DNA from: Ruegeria intermedia
GTDB taxonomy: Bacteria > Pseudomonadota > Alphaproteobacteria > Rhodobacterales > Rhodobacteraceae
Reading direction: 5' to 3'
Assembly (NCBI RefSeq): GCF_900129345.1
Contig: NZ_FQVK01000007.1
Coordinates: 1 to 64,000, forward strand
DNA: 64,000 nucleotides
Made by a program: the position numbers and the translations under genes
Notes under the pieces: generated by a model
The model's input: the letters and a program-made list of their open reading frames with translations, nothing else
What the model was told of the DNA's origin: nothing
The model's database searches: none
In this document: positions 17,939 to 27,089 of the stretch, piece after piece
Layout of the letters: every line of letters starts with the position of its first letter
Position numbering within the stretch: the first letter of the stretch is position 1

Positions 17939-19063
17939 TCAGCCGTTTTCCAGGCTGACCGGCATCTCATAGCCATGCTCTTTCAACAGGGCGTGGCGTT
18001 TGGCCGTTCTCAGATCTTCCCGGACCATTTCGGCGCACATTTCCCGTGCCGTCAGCTCCGGCTCCCAGCCCAGTTTTTCCTTGGCCTTGGTCGGGTCGCC
18101 CAGCAGGGTGTCCACCTCGGCCGGGCGGAAATACTGCGGGTCGATGCGCATGATCACGTCGCCCGGATTCAGCGCCGGAGCATCCTCGCCTTCGATCGCC
18201 GTCACCGTCGCAATCTCGTCGACGCCACTTCCGGAAAACTCGACCGCGATCCCCAGCTCGGCCGCCGACCATTCGATGAACTCGCGTACCGAATACTGCT
18301 TGCCGGTGGCGATCACGAAATCCTCGGGCTGGTCCTGCTGCAGCATCATCCACTGCATGCGCACGTAGTCCTTGGCATGGCCCCAGTCGCGCAGACTGTC
18401 GATATTGCCCATGTACAAGCACTGTTCCAGCCCCTGGGCGATGTTGGCCAGCCCGCGGGTGATCTTGCGGGTCACGAAGGTTTCGCCCCGGCGTGGGCTT
18501 TCGTGATTGAACAGGATCCCGTTGCAGGCATACATCCCATAGGCCTCGCGGTAGTTCACCGTGATCCAGTAGGAATACAGCTTGGCCACGGCATAGGGCG
18601 ACCGGGGGTGGAAGGGCGTGGTCTCGCGCTGCGGGATTTCCTGGACCAGACCGTACAGCTCGGAGGTCGAGGCCTGATAGAAGCGGGTCTTTTTTTCGAG
18701 CCCCAGAAAGCGGATCGCCTCGAGCAGGCGCAGGGTACCGATGGCATCGACATCGGCGGTGTATTCCGGCGCCTCGAAACTGACCGCCACATGCGATTGC
18801 GCACCCAGGTTGTAGACTTCGTCGGGTTGAACCTCCTGGATGATCCGGGTCAGGTTCGACGTGTCGGTCAGATCGCCGTAGTGCAGGCGCAGCTTTGGGT
18901 CCGGTTCGTGCGGGTCCTGATAGATGTGGTCGATCCGCTGCGTGTTGAACGATGAGGCCCGCCGCTTGATTCCGTGAACCTCATAGCCCTTGGCCAACAG
19001 AAACTCGGCCAGATAGGAGCCGTCCTGCCCGGTGATACCGGTAATCAATGCTGTTTTGGTCAT
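17939..19063 (-). CDS. gmd: GDP-mannose 4,6-dehydratase
   Basis: 374 aa, extended SDR. It has [16 protein letters not shown] at the N-terminus, [17 protein letters not shown], the catalytic STSELYG with [10 protein letters not shown], and [16 protein letters not shown], all strongly conserved in Gmd. It makes GDP-4-keto-6-deoxy-D-mannose from GDP-mannose, the first step to GDP-L-fucose (or GDP-rhamnose or perosamine). It is followed by fcl, which fixes the route to fucose. The ATG at 19063 leaves 162 bp to the divergent ugd gene, a shared promoter region. Confidence 0.96.
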   Translation of the reverse strand: MTKTALITGITGQDGSYLAEFLLAKGYEVHGIKRRASSFNTQRIDHIYQDPHEPDPKLRLHYGDLTDTSNLTRIIQEVQPDEVYNLGAQSHVAVSFEAPEYTADVDAIGTLRLLEAIRFLGLEKKTRFYQASTSELYGLVQEIPQRETTPFHPRSPYAVAKLYSYWITVNYREAYGMYACNGILFNHESPRRGETFVTRKITRGLANIAQGLEQCLYMGNIDSLRDWGHAKDYVRMQWMMLQQDQPEDFVIATGKQYSVREFIEWSAAELGIAVEFSGSGVDEIATVTAIEGEDAPALNPGDVIMRIDPQYFRPAEVDTLLGDPTKAKEKLGWEPELTAREMCAEMVREDLRTAKRHALLKEHGYEMPVSLENG

Positions 19064-19225
19064 GGATAAGGTCCACCAGTCTGAAACGATCCCTGTTTGC
19101 CACCCAAAAACAGCAAGACGGGAAGGAATGCAAGCCGAGGGCAAGTTCGCCCATTGAAACCCGCGGAAGTTTACCCGAATGTATGCGCGCCCGAGGCGAC
19201 AGTTGGAAACAGGGAATTTTGAACA

Positions 19226-20530
19226 ATGCGTATTGCGATGATCGGCACCGGTTACGTCGGCCTGGTGTCGGGGGTGTGTTTTTCGGATTTCGGCCATGAC
19301 GTGATCTGCGTGGACAAGGCCGAAGACAAGATCCGGATGCTGCAGGCGGGTCAGGTTCCGATCTACGAGCCGGGGCTGGACGTTCTGATGGCCAAGAACG
19401 TGGCTGCCGGGCGGCTCGGCTTTACCACCGATCTGGCCCGGGCGGTCGACGGGGCCGATGCGGTGTTCATCGCCGTGGGCACGCCGACCCGCCGCGGAGA
19501 CGGGCATGCCGACCTGACCTATGTGATGGCCGCCGCCGACGAGATCGCCCGCGCCCTGACCGGCTATACCGTGGTCGTCACCAAGTCGACCGTGCCCGTG
19601 GGTACCAACCGCAAGGTTCACGAGACCATTTCGACCGCCAACCCAGAGGCCGAATTCGACGTCGCCTCGAACCCCGAATTTCTGCGCGAAGGCGCGGCGA
19701 TCGACGATTTCATGCGACCCGACCGGGTCGTGGTGGGCGTCGAGAGCGACCGTGCCGCCCAGGTGATGGCCGACATCTATCGCCCCTTGTACCTGCGCGA
19801 TTTCCCGATCCTGACCACCGATCTGGAAAGCGCCGAGATGATCAAATACGCAGCCAATGCCTTTCTGGCGACCAAGATCACCTTCATCAACGAAATCGCC
19901 GGCCTGTGCGAGCGGGTCGGCGCCGACGTCAAGCAGGTGTCGCGGGGCATCGGTCTGGACGGGCGCATCGGCAACAAGTTCCTGCACGCCGGTCCCGGAT
20001 ATGGCGGGTCGTGCTTTCCCAAAGACACCGCCGCCCTGGCGCGGATCGGCCAGGATCACGCCTTTCCCATGCAGATCACCGAGACGGTCATGCGGGTGAA
20101 TGACGAGGTCAAGAAACGCATGATCGAAAAGATCCGCGACGCCTGCGGAGACAGCTTCAACGGCAAGACCATCGCGGTGCTGGGCGTGACCTTCAAGCCC
20201 AACACGGATGACATGCGCGACGCACCTTCGCTGACCATCGTGCCGGCACTGATCGGCGGCGGCGCCCGGGTGCGCGTGGTCGATCCCCAAGGCCGGGCCG
20301 AGGGCGAGGCCCTGCTGCCGGGCGTGACATGGGAAGACGACCCCTATGCCGCCGTGCGCGATGCCGATGCGGTGGTGCTGCTGACCGAATGGAACGAGTT
20401 CCGCGCCCTGAACCTGTCGCAGATGGCCCAGGCCATGAAAACCCCGCGGATGGTCGATCTGCGCAACATCTACGGGCGCGAGATGGCGCTGAAATCGGGG
20501 TTCGACACCTATGTGGGCGTAGGCCGCTAG
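19226..20530 (+). CDS. ugd: UDP-glucose 6-dehydrogenase
   Basis: 434 aa. The N-terminal NAD domain begins [20 protein letters not shown]. The catalytic cysteine is C263 in [13 protein letters not shown], and the C-terminal UDP-binding domain contains [15 protein letters not shown]. It oxidises UDP-glucose to UDP-glucuronate, using the product of GalU, for acidic exopolysaccharide or lipopolysaccharide. It is divergent from gmd. The next gene converges within 11 bp. Confidence 0.95.
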   Translation: MRIAMIGTGYVGLVSGVCFSDFGHDVICVDKAEDKIRMLQAGQVPIYEPGLDVLMAKNVAAGRLGFTTDLARAVDGADAVFIAVGTPTRRGDGHADLTYVMAAADEIARALTGYTVVVTKSTVPVGTNRKVHETISTANPEAEFDVASNPEFLREGAAIDDFMRPDRVVVGVESDRAAQVMADIYRPLYLRDFPILTTDLESAEMIKYAANAFLATKITFINEIAGLCERVGADVKQVSRGIGLDGRIGNKFLHAGPGYGGSCFPKDTAALARIGQDHAFPMQITETVMRVNDEVKKRMIEKIRDACGDSFNGKTIAVLGVTFKPNTDDMRDAPSLTIVPALIGGGARVRVVDPQGRAEGEALLPGVTWEDDPYAAVRDADAVVLLTEWNEFRALNLSQMAQAMKTPRMVDLRNIYGREMALKSGFDTYVGVGR

Positions 20531-20540
20531 GCCCGCCGCA

Positions 20541-21623
20541 TCACAGCGCCGCCGCCCAGACGCGGTACCGCCCCTGCCCGGTCACCTCGCGGATCAGCCC
20601 GCGGCTGGTGAATCTGTCGAGATTGCGCTGCACCGCCGCGCGCGAGGCCTGCGTCAGTTCCTCGGCCAAGGGCGCCGAGACCATGGGCCAGGCGGCCAGA
20701 ACGTCGATCAGAACCGGCGGTGTCCGGCCGCTCAGATCATCGGTCGCGGCGCGGGCGCGCGACTCCCAGGCGATGACGCGATCCAGGTGCAGCAGGGCGG
20801 CCAGCGCCGCCTGCCCCGCACCGCGCACCCAGGCGCGCAGCTTGTCCTCGGGCGCGCCTGCGCCGCGCAACGCCCCCGGCCCCGACAGGGCCAGCGGCAT
20901 GAACAGCGCCCCGCCGCGGCCCATCGTGGCCGCGTGGCGGGCGGCGATGACGGCGGCCTCGGTGTCCTGGCCCATCCCTTGCGACAGCGCGCGCCAGGCG
21001 TGGAAGGCGATGGCCGACTGGGTCACCGGGTGCAGATCGGCGGCAGAGTCCATCACCTCGGCCAGATCGGCCACGGCCTCGGGCACCTCGTCGATGCCCT
21101 GCGCCATCCGGTCCAGAAACGCGGCCAGCCCATGCTGCCAGCCCCCCTCGGACGGACCCGCACCCGAGGTCAGCCGCCGCACCGCCCAGCCCGCCCGGAA
21201 CAGGGCCTGCACGTCGTCGCCGGTGGCGCCGATGCGCAGCCCGGTCCACAGCGCCAGCCGGTCGACGCTGATCCGGTCTCCGGTCCACCAACCCAGATCG
21301 GACACGTCCATCAGCGCCAGCCGATGCGTCCAGCCCGCCGGGCCCGTCCGCAACCGTTCATCCAGCGCGCCGAAGGTCAGGGTCAATTCGGCCAGGTCCC
21401 GCGCCACGGCGGCCTGCGCGGCGCGCCAGTCGCGCGGGTCGAACAACAGGCGCCGGTCCGCCCGGGGACCGGGCGGCAAAAGATCCTCGGCCGCCGGGTC
21501 GCTGTCGGGGGGCAGAAACCACAGGTCCTCGTCTTCGGGGGGATCGACATCATAGATGCTGCGCGGGCCGGCAAAGGCCTCGTCCTCGTCGGGGGAATGC
21601 GGTCCTGACATCATGACCAGCAT
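20541..21623 (-). CDS. DUF1612-like protein with C-terminal helix-turn-helix (function unknown)
   Basis: 360 aa. The acidic N-terminus is followed by a mostly helical, alanine-rich body. The last about 55 residues look like a winged helix: [20 protein letters not shown], then [20 protein letters not shown] and a basic end RYRVW. This arrangement resembles the DUF1612 plus HTH_13 proteins found mainly in rhizobia and roseobacters, often on plasmids; it is recognised by eye only. Three methionines lie within the first five codons (21623, 21614, 21611), so the exact start is open. A DNA-binding role is plausible, but no target or partner is visible. Alanine, arginine and GC content are higher than in its neighbours. 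Confidence 0.6.
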   Translation of the reverse strand: MLVMMSGPHSPDEDEAFAGPRSIYDVDPPEDEDLWFLPPDSDPAAEDLLPPGPRADRRLLFDPRDWRAAQAAVARDLAELTLTFGALDERLRTGPAGWTHRLALMDVSDLGWWTGDRISVDRLALWTGLRIGATGDDVQALFRAGWAVRRLTSGAGPSEGGWQHGLAAFLDRMAQGIDEVPEAVADLAEVMDSAADLHPVTQSAIAFHAWRALSQGMGQDTEAAVIAARHAATMGRGGALFMPLALSGPGALRGAGAPEDKLRAWVRGAGQAALAALLHLDRVIAWESRARAATDDLSGRTPPVLIDVLAAWPMVSAPLAEELTQASRAAVQRNLDRFTSRGLIREVTGQGRYRVWAAAL

Positions 21624-21764
21624 TCTTCGGCGAATTTCGACGCTTCACAAGGGGGCCGGCGGCATTTCCGCCCCGCGGCGCCGGCGCCGGTGGTTATCGG
21701 GTTGAACAGGTCCGGGCTTCCCCGGTACCCCTTGGGCGTCCAAATCAGCCCAGGGGGAAGGAAC

Positions 21765-22781
21765 ATGAGCGAAACGGTACGGCTGACGCCCGAGGAAATG
21801 ACCGATCTGAGCCTGAAGGTCCTGACCCATGTGGGCTATGGTCCCGATCACGCACAGGCGATCGCGCGGATGCTGACCACCTGCCAGATGGACGATTGCC
21901 AGTCGCACGGGCTGTTTCGCCTGTTCATGTGCGTCCAGACCATGCAGGCGGGCAAGATCGACGGCCATGCGCAGCCCCAGGTTGCCTCCTCGGGCACTGC
22001 CATCGTGCGCGTCGACGCGCAGGGCGGCATGTCGTTGCTGGCGTTCCAGACGGGCCTGCCGCGGCTGATCGAGAAGGCCCGCTCCCACGGGATCGCGGCC
22101 ATGGCGATCAACCGCTGTTTTCATTTCTCGGCCCTCTGGCCCGAGGTCGAGGCCCTGTCGGCCAAGGGGCTTGCGGCCATGGCGATGGTGCCCAGCCATT
22201 CCTGGGTGGCCCCTGCGGGGGGCACGCGCGGCAGCCTGGGCACCAACCCGCTGGCCTTCAGCTGGCCCCGCATGGGCCAGGATCCGTTCACCTTCGATTT
22301 CGCCACCAGCGCCTTCGCCCGCGGCGAGATCGAGCTGTACAAGCGCGCGGGCAAACCCCTGCCCGAAGGCGTCGCGATCGACAAGGACGGCAACCCCACG
22401 ACCGATCCGCAGGCGGCGCTGGACGGCGCGATGCTGACCTTCGGCGGCTACAAGGGCTCGGCCCTTTCGATCATGATCGAGCTTCTGGCCGGCCCGCTGA
22501 TCGACGACCTGACCAGCCTCGAAAGTATGGAGTTCGCCCAAGGCACGGGCGGCGCGCCATACCATGGCGACATCATCATTGCCTTCGACCCCGACCAGTT
22601 CAGCGGCGGGCGCCGTCCGGCCAACGATGCGCGGGCCGAACGCCTGTTTGCCGATATTCTCGACCAAGGCGCGCGGCTGCCGTCGCAGCGCCGCTTTGCC
22701 GCCCGCGCGCGCAACACCGCCCGCGGATATGCCGAGATTCCAGCGCAACTGCACCGCGACCTGCTGGCCCTTCTGGACTGA
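21765..22781 (+). CDS. Ldh2-family NAD(P)H-dependent oxidoreductase (Pip2C/Pyr2C reductase-like)
   Basis: 338 aa, malate/L-lactate dehydrogenase (Ldh2) family with its own non-Rossmann fold. The stretch HFSALWPEVEALSAKGL and the nearby GSLGTNPLAF most resemble DpkA-type delta1-piperideine-2-carboxylate / delta1-pyrroline-2-carboxylate reductases, which reduce cyclic imines in D-lysine, D-proline and hydroxyproline catabolism. Other members act on malate, ureidoglycolate or 2,3-diketogulonate, so the substrate is not certain. The start at 21765 has GGGGGAAGG at ideal spacing. It stands alone between converging neighbours, which gives no substrate clue; the DapA/aldehyde dehydrogenase operon 37 kb away may be related. 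Confidence 0.75.
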   Translation: MSETVRLTPEEMTDLSLKVLTHVGYGPDHAQAIARMLTTCQMDDCQSHGLFRLFMCVQTMQAGKIDGHAQPQVASSGTAIVRVDAQGGMSLLAFQTGLPRLIEKARSHGIAAMAINRCFHFSALWPEVEALSAKGLAAMAMVPSHSWVAPAGGTRGSLGTNPLAFSWPRMGQDPFTFDFATSAFARGEIELYKRAGKPLPEGVAIDKDGNPTTDPQAALDGAMLTFGGYKGSALSIMIELLAGPLIDDLTSLESMEFAQGTGGAPYHGDIIIAFDPDQFSGGRRPANDARAERLFADILDQGARLPSQRRFAARARNTARGYAEIPAQLHRDLLALLD

Positions 22782-22821
22782 GCGCCCTTATGGCAAGGCG
22801 GCACTGCCGGCCGAAGACGGC

Positions 22822-23880
22822 TCAGCGCAGCCGTTGGCCGCTTTCGGGATCGAACAGCATCGCGCGCTCGGGCCGGACCGAAATACCGATCCGCTCGCCC
22901 GCCTTGCTGCGCTGGTCGTCGCGCTCTTCGACGATCAGCTTGTCACCGTTCGGCGCCAGCAGATAGCTGTAGGACACGCCGCCAAGCGCCTCGGTCAGAT
23001 CGACGGTACAGGTGTCGCCGGACCGATCGACGCCGATATGTTCCGGGCGGATCCCCAGGGTTACCTTCCTGGCATCGGAGGGCACGCCCTTGGTAACGGG
23101 AATCGTGTCCGTCAGGGCGGGATGGCGCACCGTTCCATCGACGACATCGCATTCCAGAAAGTTCATTGCGGGCGAGCCGATGAACACCGCCACGAACCGG
23201 TTGTCGGGGTCGCGATACAGATCCATCGGAGCGCCGACTTGCTCGATCCGACCATCGCGCAGCACCACGATCTTGTCGGCCATGGTCATCGCTTCGACCT
23301 GGTCGTGGGTGACGTAGATCATCGTGGCACCAATTTCCTGGTGCAGTCGGGCGATTTCGACCCGCATTTCCACGCGCAGTTCGGCATCGAGGTTAGACAG
23401 CGGCTCGTCGAACAGGAAAACTTCGGGGCCGCGCACGATGGCCCGGCCGATGGCGACCCGCTGACGCTGCCCCCCCGACAGCGCCTTGGGCTTGCGCTTG
23501 AGATACGGGTCCAGCTTGAGGATTTCCGACGCTTCGGCCACCTTCTTGTCGATTTCGGCCTTGGGTACACCGTTCATGCGCAGGCCAAAGCCCATGTTCT
23601 CGGCCACGGTCATGTGCGGATACAGGGCGTAGGTCTGGAACACCATCGCGACGCCGCGCTTGGCCGGGTCCATGTGGGTCACGTCACGCTGACCGATGCG
23701 GATTTCGCCTTCGGTGGTTTCCTCCAGCCCGGCGATCATCCGCAACAGGGTGGATTTGCCACAGCCCGACGGCCCGACGAAAACGCAGAACTCGCCATCC
23801 TCGATTTCCAGATCAATGCCGTGAATGACCTGGGTCTGGCCATACCGCTTGATTGCGCCCTTCAAGGTAACGCCTGTCAT
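22822..23880 (-). CDS. Sugar ABC transporter ATPase (MalK/UgpC family) of the galactoside system
   Basis: 352 aa. The ABC ATPase has Walker A VGPSGCGKST, signature LSGGQRQR, Walker B VFLFDEP and the switch histidine in YVTHDQVEAMT. The C-terminal TOBE/OB domain (from about residue 240, GSPAMNFLECDV) is typical of MalK/UgpC regulatory domains. It powers the adjacent binding protein and permeases, which have no ATPase of their own in the plus-strand operon. Its ATG at 23880 overlaps the stop of the iclR-type gene by 4 bp, so regulator and ATPase are co-transcribed. Confidence 0.92.
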   Translation of the reverse strand: MTGVTLKGAIKRYGQTQVIHGIDLEIEDGEFCVFVGPSGCGKSTLLRMIAGLEETTEGEIRIGQRDVTHMDPAKRGVAMVFQTYALYPHMTVAENMGFGLRMNGVPKAEIDKKVAEASEILKLDPYLKRKPKALSGGQRQRVAIGRAIVRGPEVFLFDEPLSNLDAELRVEMRVEIARLHQEIGATMIYVTHDQVEAMTMADKIVVLRDGRIEQVGAPMDLYRDPDNRFVAVFIGSPAMNFLECDVVDGTVRHPALTDTIPVTKGVPSDARKVTLGIRPEHIGVDRSGDTCTVDLTEALGGVSYSYLLAPNGDKLIVEERDDQRSKAGERIGISVRPERAMLFDPESGQRLR

Positions 23881-24671
23881 GATGCTTGCATCCTGTCCTT
23901 GCGGCCCTCGGGGAACCGCCATGCTTCGGCTTCGGCCCCGATCTGGTCGGCGGCATGCCGCACCCGAGGGACCCATTTCTTCAACTGATCGAAATCCATG
24001 CGCTGGGTCGATCCGGTGATCGAGATCGCCCCCAGCATCCGTCCGCCCGATGTCAGGATCGGGCAGGCCACGCAGATGATGCCGGGCTCGTGCTCTTCAT
24101 CATCCATGGCAAACCCCCGTTCGCGGATCCGGGCCAGATCGGCCCGCAATTCGGCCTCGGAGGTCAGCGTCCTGTCGGTGAAGCGGTGAAAGCTCTGCTG
24201 CGAAATCGCCTTGTCCAGCCGGTCGTCATCCAGATAGGCCAGCATCGCCTTGCCCACGCCGGTGCAATAGGCCGGTCCGACCTTTCCGGCCTCGGAATAC
24301 ATCTCGACCGGGTTCTTGGCGTTGCGCTTGTCGACATAAAGAACCTGGCTGGAATCCAACTGCGCCAGGTGCACCGTCTCGCCGGTTTCCAGGCTGAGCG
24401 CATCCAGGATCGGCCGCGCGATCGGCGCGAGCGAGCTTTGCGTCCAGGCCGAATGCGCCAACCGAACCAGCCGCAAGCCGGGCGAATAGGTCTGCCGGTC
24501 GGGGTCGTAGGACAACATGCCCTGATTGGTCAGCGATTGCAGAAACCGGTACAGCGACGCCTTGGGAAAGCTGCTGCTTTCCAGCAGTTCGGCGAACCGC
24601 ACGGGCCGGCCGAACGCCGCGACCTGTTCCAGCACGTCACATGCCTTGCCGATGGTTCCGTCACCTGCCAC
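23877..24671 (-). CDS. IclR-family transcriptional regulator of the galactoside operon
   Basis: 264 aa. The N-terminal winged helix (residues 5-65, with SFPKASLYRFLQSLTNQGML as recognition region) and the C-terminal IclR effector domain (from about residue 80, GETVHLAQLDSSQVLYVDKR, GVGKAMLAYL) are clear. The start codon is GTG at 24671, with GAGGAGGAG about 12 nt upstream. It is divergent from the binding-protein gene, and a palindrome lies between the two. Control of the galactoside operon, with a sugar or sugar-acid effector, is inferred from this arrangement. Confidence 0.9.
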   Translation of the reverse strand: MAGDGTIGKACDVLEQVAAFGRPVRFAELLESSSFPKASLYRFLQSLTNQGMLSYDPDRQTYSPGLRLVRLAHSAWTQSSLAPIARPILDALSLETGETVHLAQLDSSQVLYVDKRNAKNPVEMYSEAGKVGPAYCTGVGKAMLAYLDDDRLDKAISQQSFHRFTDRTLTSEAELRADLARIRERGFAMDDEEHEPGIICVACPILTSGGRMLGAISITGSTQRMDFDQLKKWVPRVRHAADQIGAEAEAWRFPEGRKDRMQAS

Positions 24672-24719
24672 GGGTCTGAATTCTCCTCCTCATCCCCATG
24701 CGTGCGGGCCGCCGGGGTA

Positions 24720-24786
24720 TTGACAAGCCTAGCCGATTCGATGTGTAGTTTTCAATATATAAAACTTGGTTTCACTATTTGAAACC
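24720..24786 (+). promoter_or_regulatory. Promoter/operator region of the galactoside operon
   Basis: A TTGACA -35 box is at 24720-24725, and a weak -10 (TGTAGT, 24744-24749) follows at 18-bp spacing. Two inverted repeats come next: AGTTTT-N8-AAAACT (24747-24766) and GGTTTCA-N5-TGAAACC (24768-24786). The second has perfect 7-bp arms and ends 27 bp before the binding-protein start. Placed downstream of the promoter next to an IclR gene, it is a good repressor-operator candidate. Confidence 0.5.
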
Positions 24787-24813
24787 GCTAGATGGAAGCT
24801 AAGGGAGGAAACC

Positions 24814-26073
24814 ATGCATTCCATGTTCAAGCGCACGACGGCGGCACTGGCTGTCAGCGTGGCAATTGCAGCCCCGGCCGCGGCGGAACTGACCGGTGAG
24901 CTGCGCATTTTCCTGGACACGTCGAACCCGGCGCCGCGCGCGACGATGGAGGCGATGATCGGCCGGTTCGCCGAGAAACACCCCGGGCTCGAGATCGAGA
25001 CCACCGTGATCGACCGCGAAGCGTACAAGACCCAGATCCGCAACTTTCTGACCGCCGACACGCCCGACGTGGCCACCTGGTACGCGGCCAACCGGATGCG
25101 CCCCTATGTCGAGGCGGGTCTGTTCGAGGACGTGTCGGACCTGTGGGCCGAGCCCGAGATCGCCGAAAACCTTGCCTCGACCAAGGGGGCGCTGACCATC
25201 GACGGCAAGCAGTGGGGCGTGCCCTACACCTACTATCAGTGGGGCGTCTACTATCGCAAAGACATCTTTGACGAGCTGGGCCTGAGCGAGCCGAAGACCT
25301 GGGACGAGGAAATCTCGAACTGTCAGAAGATCATCGATTCCGGTCGGGCCTGCTATACCATCGGCACCAAGTTCCTGTGGACCGCGGGCGGCTGGTTCGA
25401 CTATCTGAACATGCGCACCAACGGGTTCGATTTCCACATGGACCTGGCCGCGGGCAAGGTCAGCTGGGAAGACGAGCGGGTCAAGCAGACCTTCGCCAAC
25501 TGGAAACAGCTGATCGACATGGGCGCGTTCATCGACAACCACCAGACCTACAGCTGGCAAGAGGCCCTGCCCTTCATGGTTCAGGGTGACGCGGCGGCCT
25601 ATCTGATGGGCAACTTCGCCGTGGCGCCGCTGCGCGAGGCGGGTCTGACCGATGACCAGCTGGACTTCTACCAGTTCGTCACCATCAACCCCGATGTCGA
25701 ACTGGCCGAGGACGCGCCGACCGACACCTTCCACATCCCGGCCAACGCCTCGAACAAGGAAGCGGCGCGCGAGTTCCTGCGCTTCGTCGTTTCCGCCGAG
25801 GAGCAGACCATCATCAACAACGGCCAGAACCTTGGCCAGCTGCCGATCAACGCCAAGTCGTCGGTGGATGATGACAAGTTCCTGCAGGAAGGCTTCAAGA
25901 TGCTGTCGACCAACAGCCCCGGCGGCGTCGCCCAGTTCTGGGACCGCGACGCACCGGCGGAAATGGCCAAGGTGTCGATGGAAGGCTTCCAGGAATTCAT
26001 GGTCAAGCCCGACAACCTGGACAAGATCCTGGCCAAGCTGGAACGCGCGCGTCAGCGCATCTATGACAACTGA
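24814..26073 (+). CDS. Sugar ABC transporter, periplasmic binding protein (galactoside system)
   Basis: 419 aa, SBP_bac_1 family. The signal peptide covers residues 1-24 (VAIAAPAAAE). The mature domain starts with TGELRIFLDTSNPAPR, and a cluster of aromatics such as YTYYQWGVYYRKD probably stacks on sugar rings. The start at 24814 follows AAGGGAGGAAACC; a longer frame adds 16 residues. It is the first gene of the long operon. Alpha- and beta-galactosides as ligands are inferred from the downstream GH4 and GH42 enzymes. Confidence 0.9.
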   Translation: MHSMFKRTTAALAVSVAIAAPAAAELTGELRIFLDTSNPAPRATMEAMIGRFAEKHPGLEIETTVIDREAYKTQIRNFLTADTPDVATWYAANRMRPYVEAGLFEDVSDLWAEPEIAENLASTKGALTIDGKQWGVPYTYYQWGVYYRKDIFDELGLSEPKTWDEEISNCQKIIDSGRACYTIGTKFLWTAGGWFDYLNMRTNGFDFHMDLAAGKVSWEDERVKQTFANWKQLIDMGAFIDNHQTYSWQEALPFMVQGDAAAYLMGNFAVAPLREAGLTDDQLDFYQFVTINPDVELAEDAPTDTFHIPANASNKEAAREFLRFVVSAEEQTIINNGQNLGQLPINAKSSVDDDKFLQEGFKMLSTNSPGGVAQFWDRDAPAEMAKVSMEGFQEFMVKPDNLDKILAKLERARQRIYDN

Positions 26074-26080
26074 TCGGGTG

Positions 26081-26142
26081 GTGGCCGGGGTTGCCCCGGC
26101 CACGCCTCAGCCAATCGCAGGACGGGTCTGACCCCGTCCTGC
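26081..26142 (+). repeat. Two tandem hairpins between binding-protein and permease genes
   Basis: Hairpin 1 (26081-26103) has the 10-bp stem GTGGCCGGGG/CCCCGGCCAC with a TTG loop. Hairpin 2 (26117-26142) has the 10-bp stem GCAGGACGGG/CCCGTCCTGC with a 6-nt loop. Both are perfect and neither is followed by a T-run. They fill most of the 91-bp gap and probably set the ratio of binding protein to membrane subunits by mRNA stabilisation or partial termination (inference). Confidence 0.6.
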
Positions 26143-26164
26143 CCTCTCCAAACCGGGATTGACC

Positions 26165-27088
26165 ATGACCGCCGTCGACGTCACCGAACACGAAAGCTGG
26201 TTCCACAGAAATCAGCAACGTATCGCACCCTGGCTGTTTCTGGCTCCGGGCGTGCTGTTCTTCATGGTCTACGTGATCATCCCCGTGTTCCAGTCCTTCA
26301 ACCTGTCGCTTTACGAATGGGACGGGCTGGGCGCCGCCGAATATGTCGGCATGCGCAACTATGAAGACCTGTATTGGGAATGGGTCGACCGCGACGCCTT
26401 CTATGTCTCGCTGAAGAACAACCTGATCTGGCTGGTGATGTACCTGCTGGCCATCCCGGCGGGCCTGTTCATCGCGCTGTTCCTCAACCAGACGGTCTGG
26501 GGCATCCGGCTGTACAAGTCGCTGTTCTTCTTTCCCTTCGTCATCAGCCAGGTCGTGGTCGGGCTGGTCTTCACCTGGTTCTACGACCCCACTTTCGGGC
26601 TGCTCAACGAATTCCTCAGCTGGTTCGGGCTGGGCCCGGTGAACATCCTGGGGGATGAACGCTTCGTCACCTACGGCATCATTTTCGCGGGCCTCTGGCC
26701 GCAGACCGCCTATTGCATGATCCTGTATCTGACCGGCCTGAACGCCGTGGACCCCGAACAGATCGAGGCCGGCCGGCTGGACGGCGCCAAGGGCGGGCGG
26801 ATGCTGTGGCATATCATCCTGCCGCAACTGCGCCCGGCAACCTTCATCGCCTTCGTTGTGACCATCATCGGCGCGCTGCGCTCGTTCGACCTGATCTCGA
26901 TCATGACGCAGGGCGGGCCGTTCGGATCCTCGCGCGTACTGGCCTATTACATGTTCGAGGTCGCCCTGTCGGAATACGGGTTCCGCATGGGATATGGCGC
27001 GGCCATCGCCGTGATCCTGTTCCTGATCATGCTGTGCTTCATCGCCTACTTCCTGTGGTCGATGTACCGCGAAGAAAAGGGGCACTGA
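26165..27088 (+). CDS. Sugar ABC transporter permease (MalF-like)
   Basis: 307 aa with six membrane helices, BPD_transp_1 family. The EAA loop EQIEAGRLDGAKGGRMLWHI contacts the ATPase. The N-terminal WLFLAPGVLFFMVYVIIPVF is typical of MalF/UgpA-type carbohydrate permeases. The ATG at 26165 is used; a TTG two codons upstream is possible. The stop is 1 bp before the second permease gene. Confidence 0.92.
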   Translation: MTAVDVTEHESWFHRNQQRIAPWLFLAPGVLFFMVYVIIPVFQSFNLSLYEWDGLGAAEYVGMRNYEDLYWEWVDRDAFYVSLKNNLIWLVMYLLAIPAGLFIALFLNQTVWGIRLYKSLFFFPFVISQVVVGLVFTWFYDPTFGLLNEFLSWFGLGPVNILGDERFVTYGIIFAGLWPQTAYCMILYLTGLNAVDPEQIEAGRLDGAKGGRMLWHIILPQLRPATFIAFVVTIIGALRSFDLISIMTQGGPFGSSRVLAYYMFEVALSEYGFRMGYGAAIAVILFLIMLCFIAYFLWSMYREEKGH

Positions 27089-27089
27089 G

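Noticed and set aside
22778..22825. Hairpin CTGAGC...GCTCAG between the Ldh2-family gene and the converging ATPase gene
   Set aside because: The arms are only 6 bp with a loop of more than 30 nt, and no T-run follows; such repeats are expected by chance.
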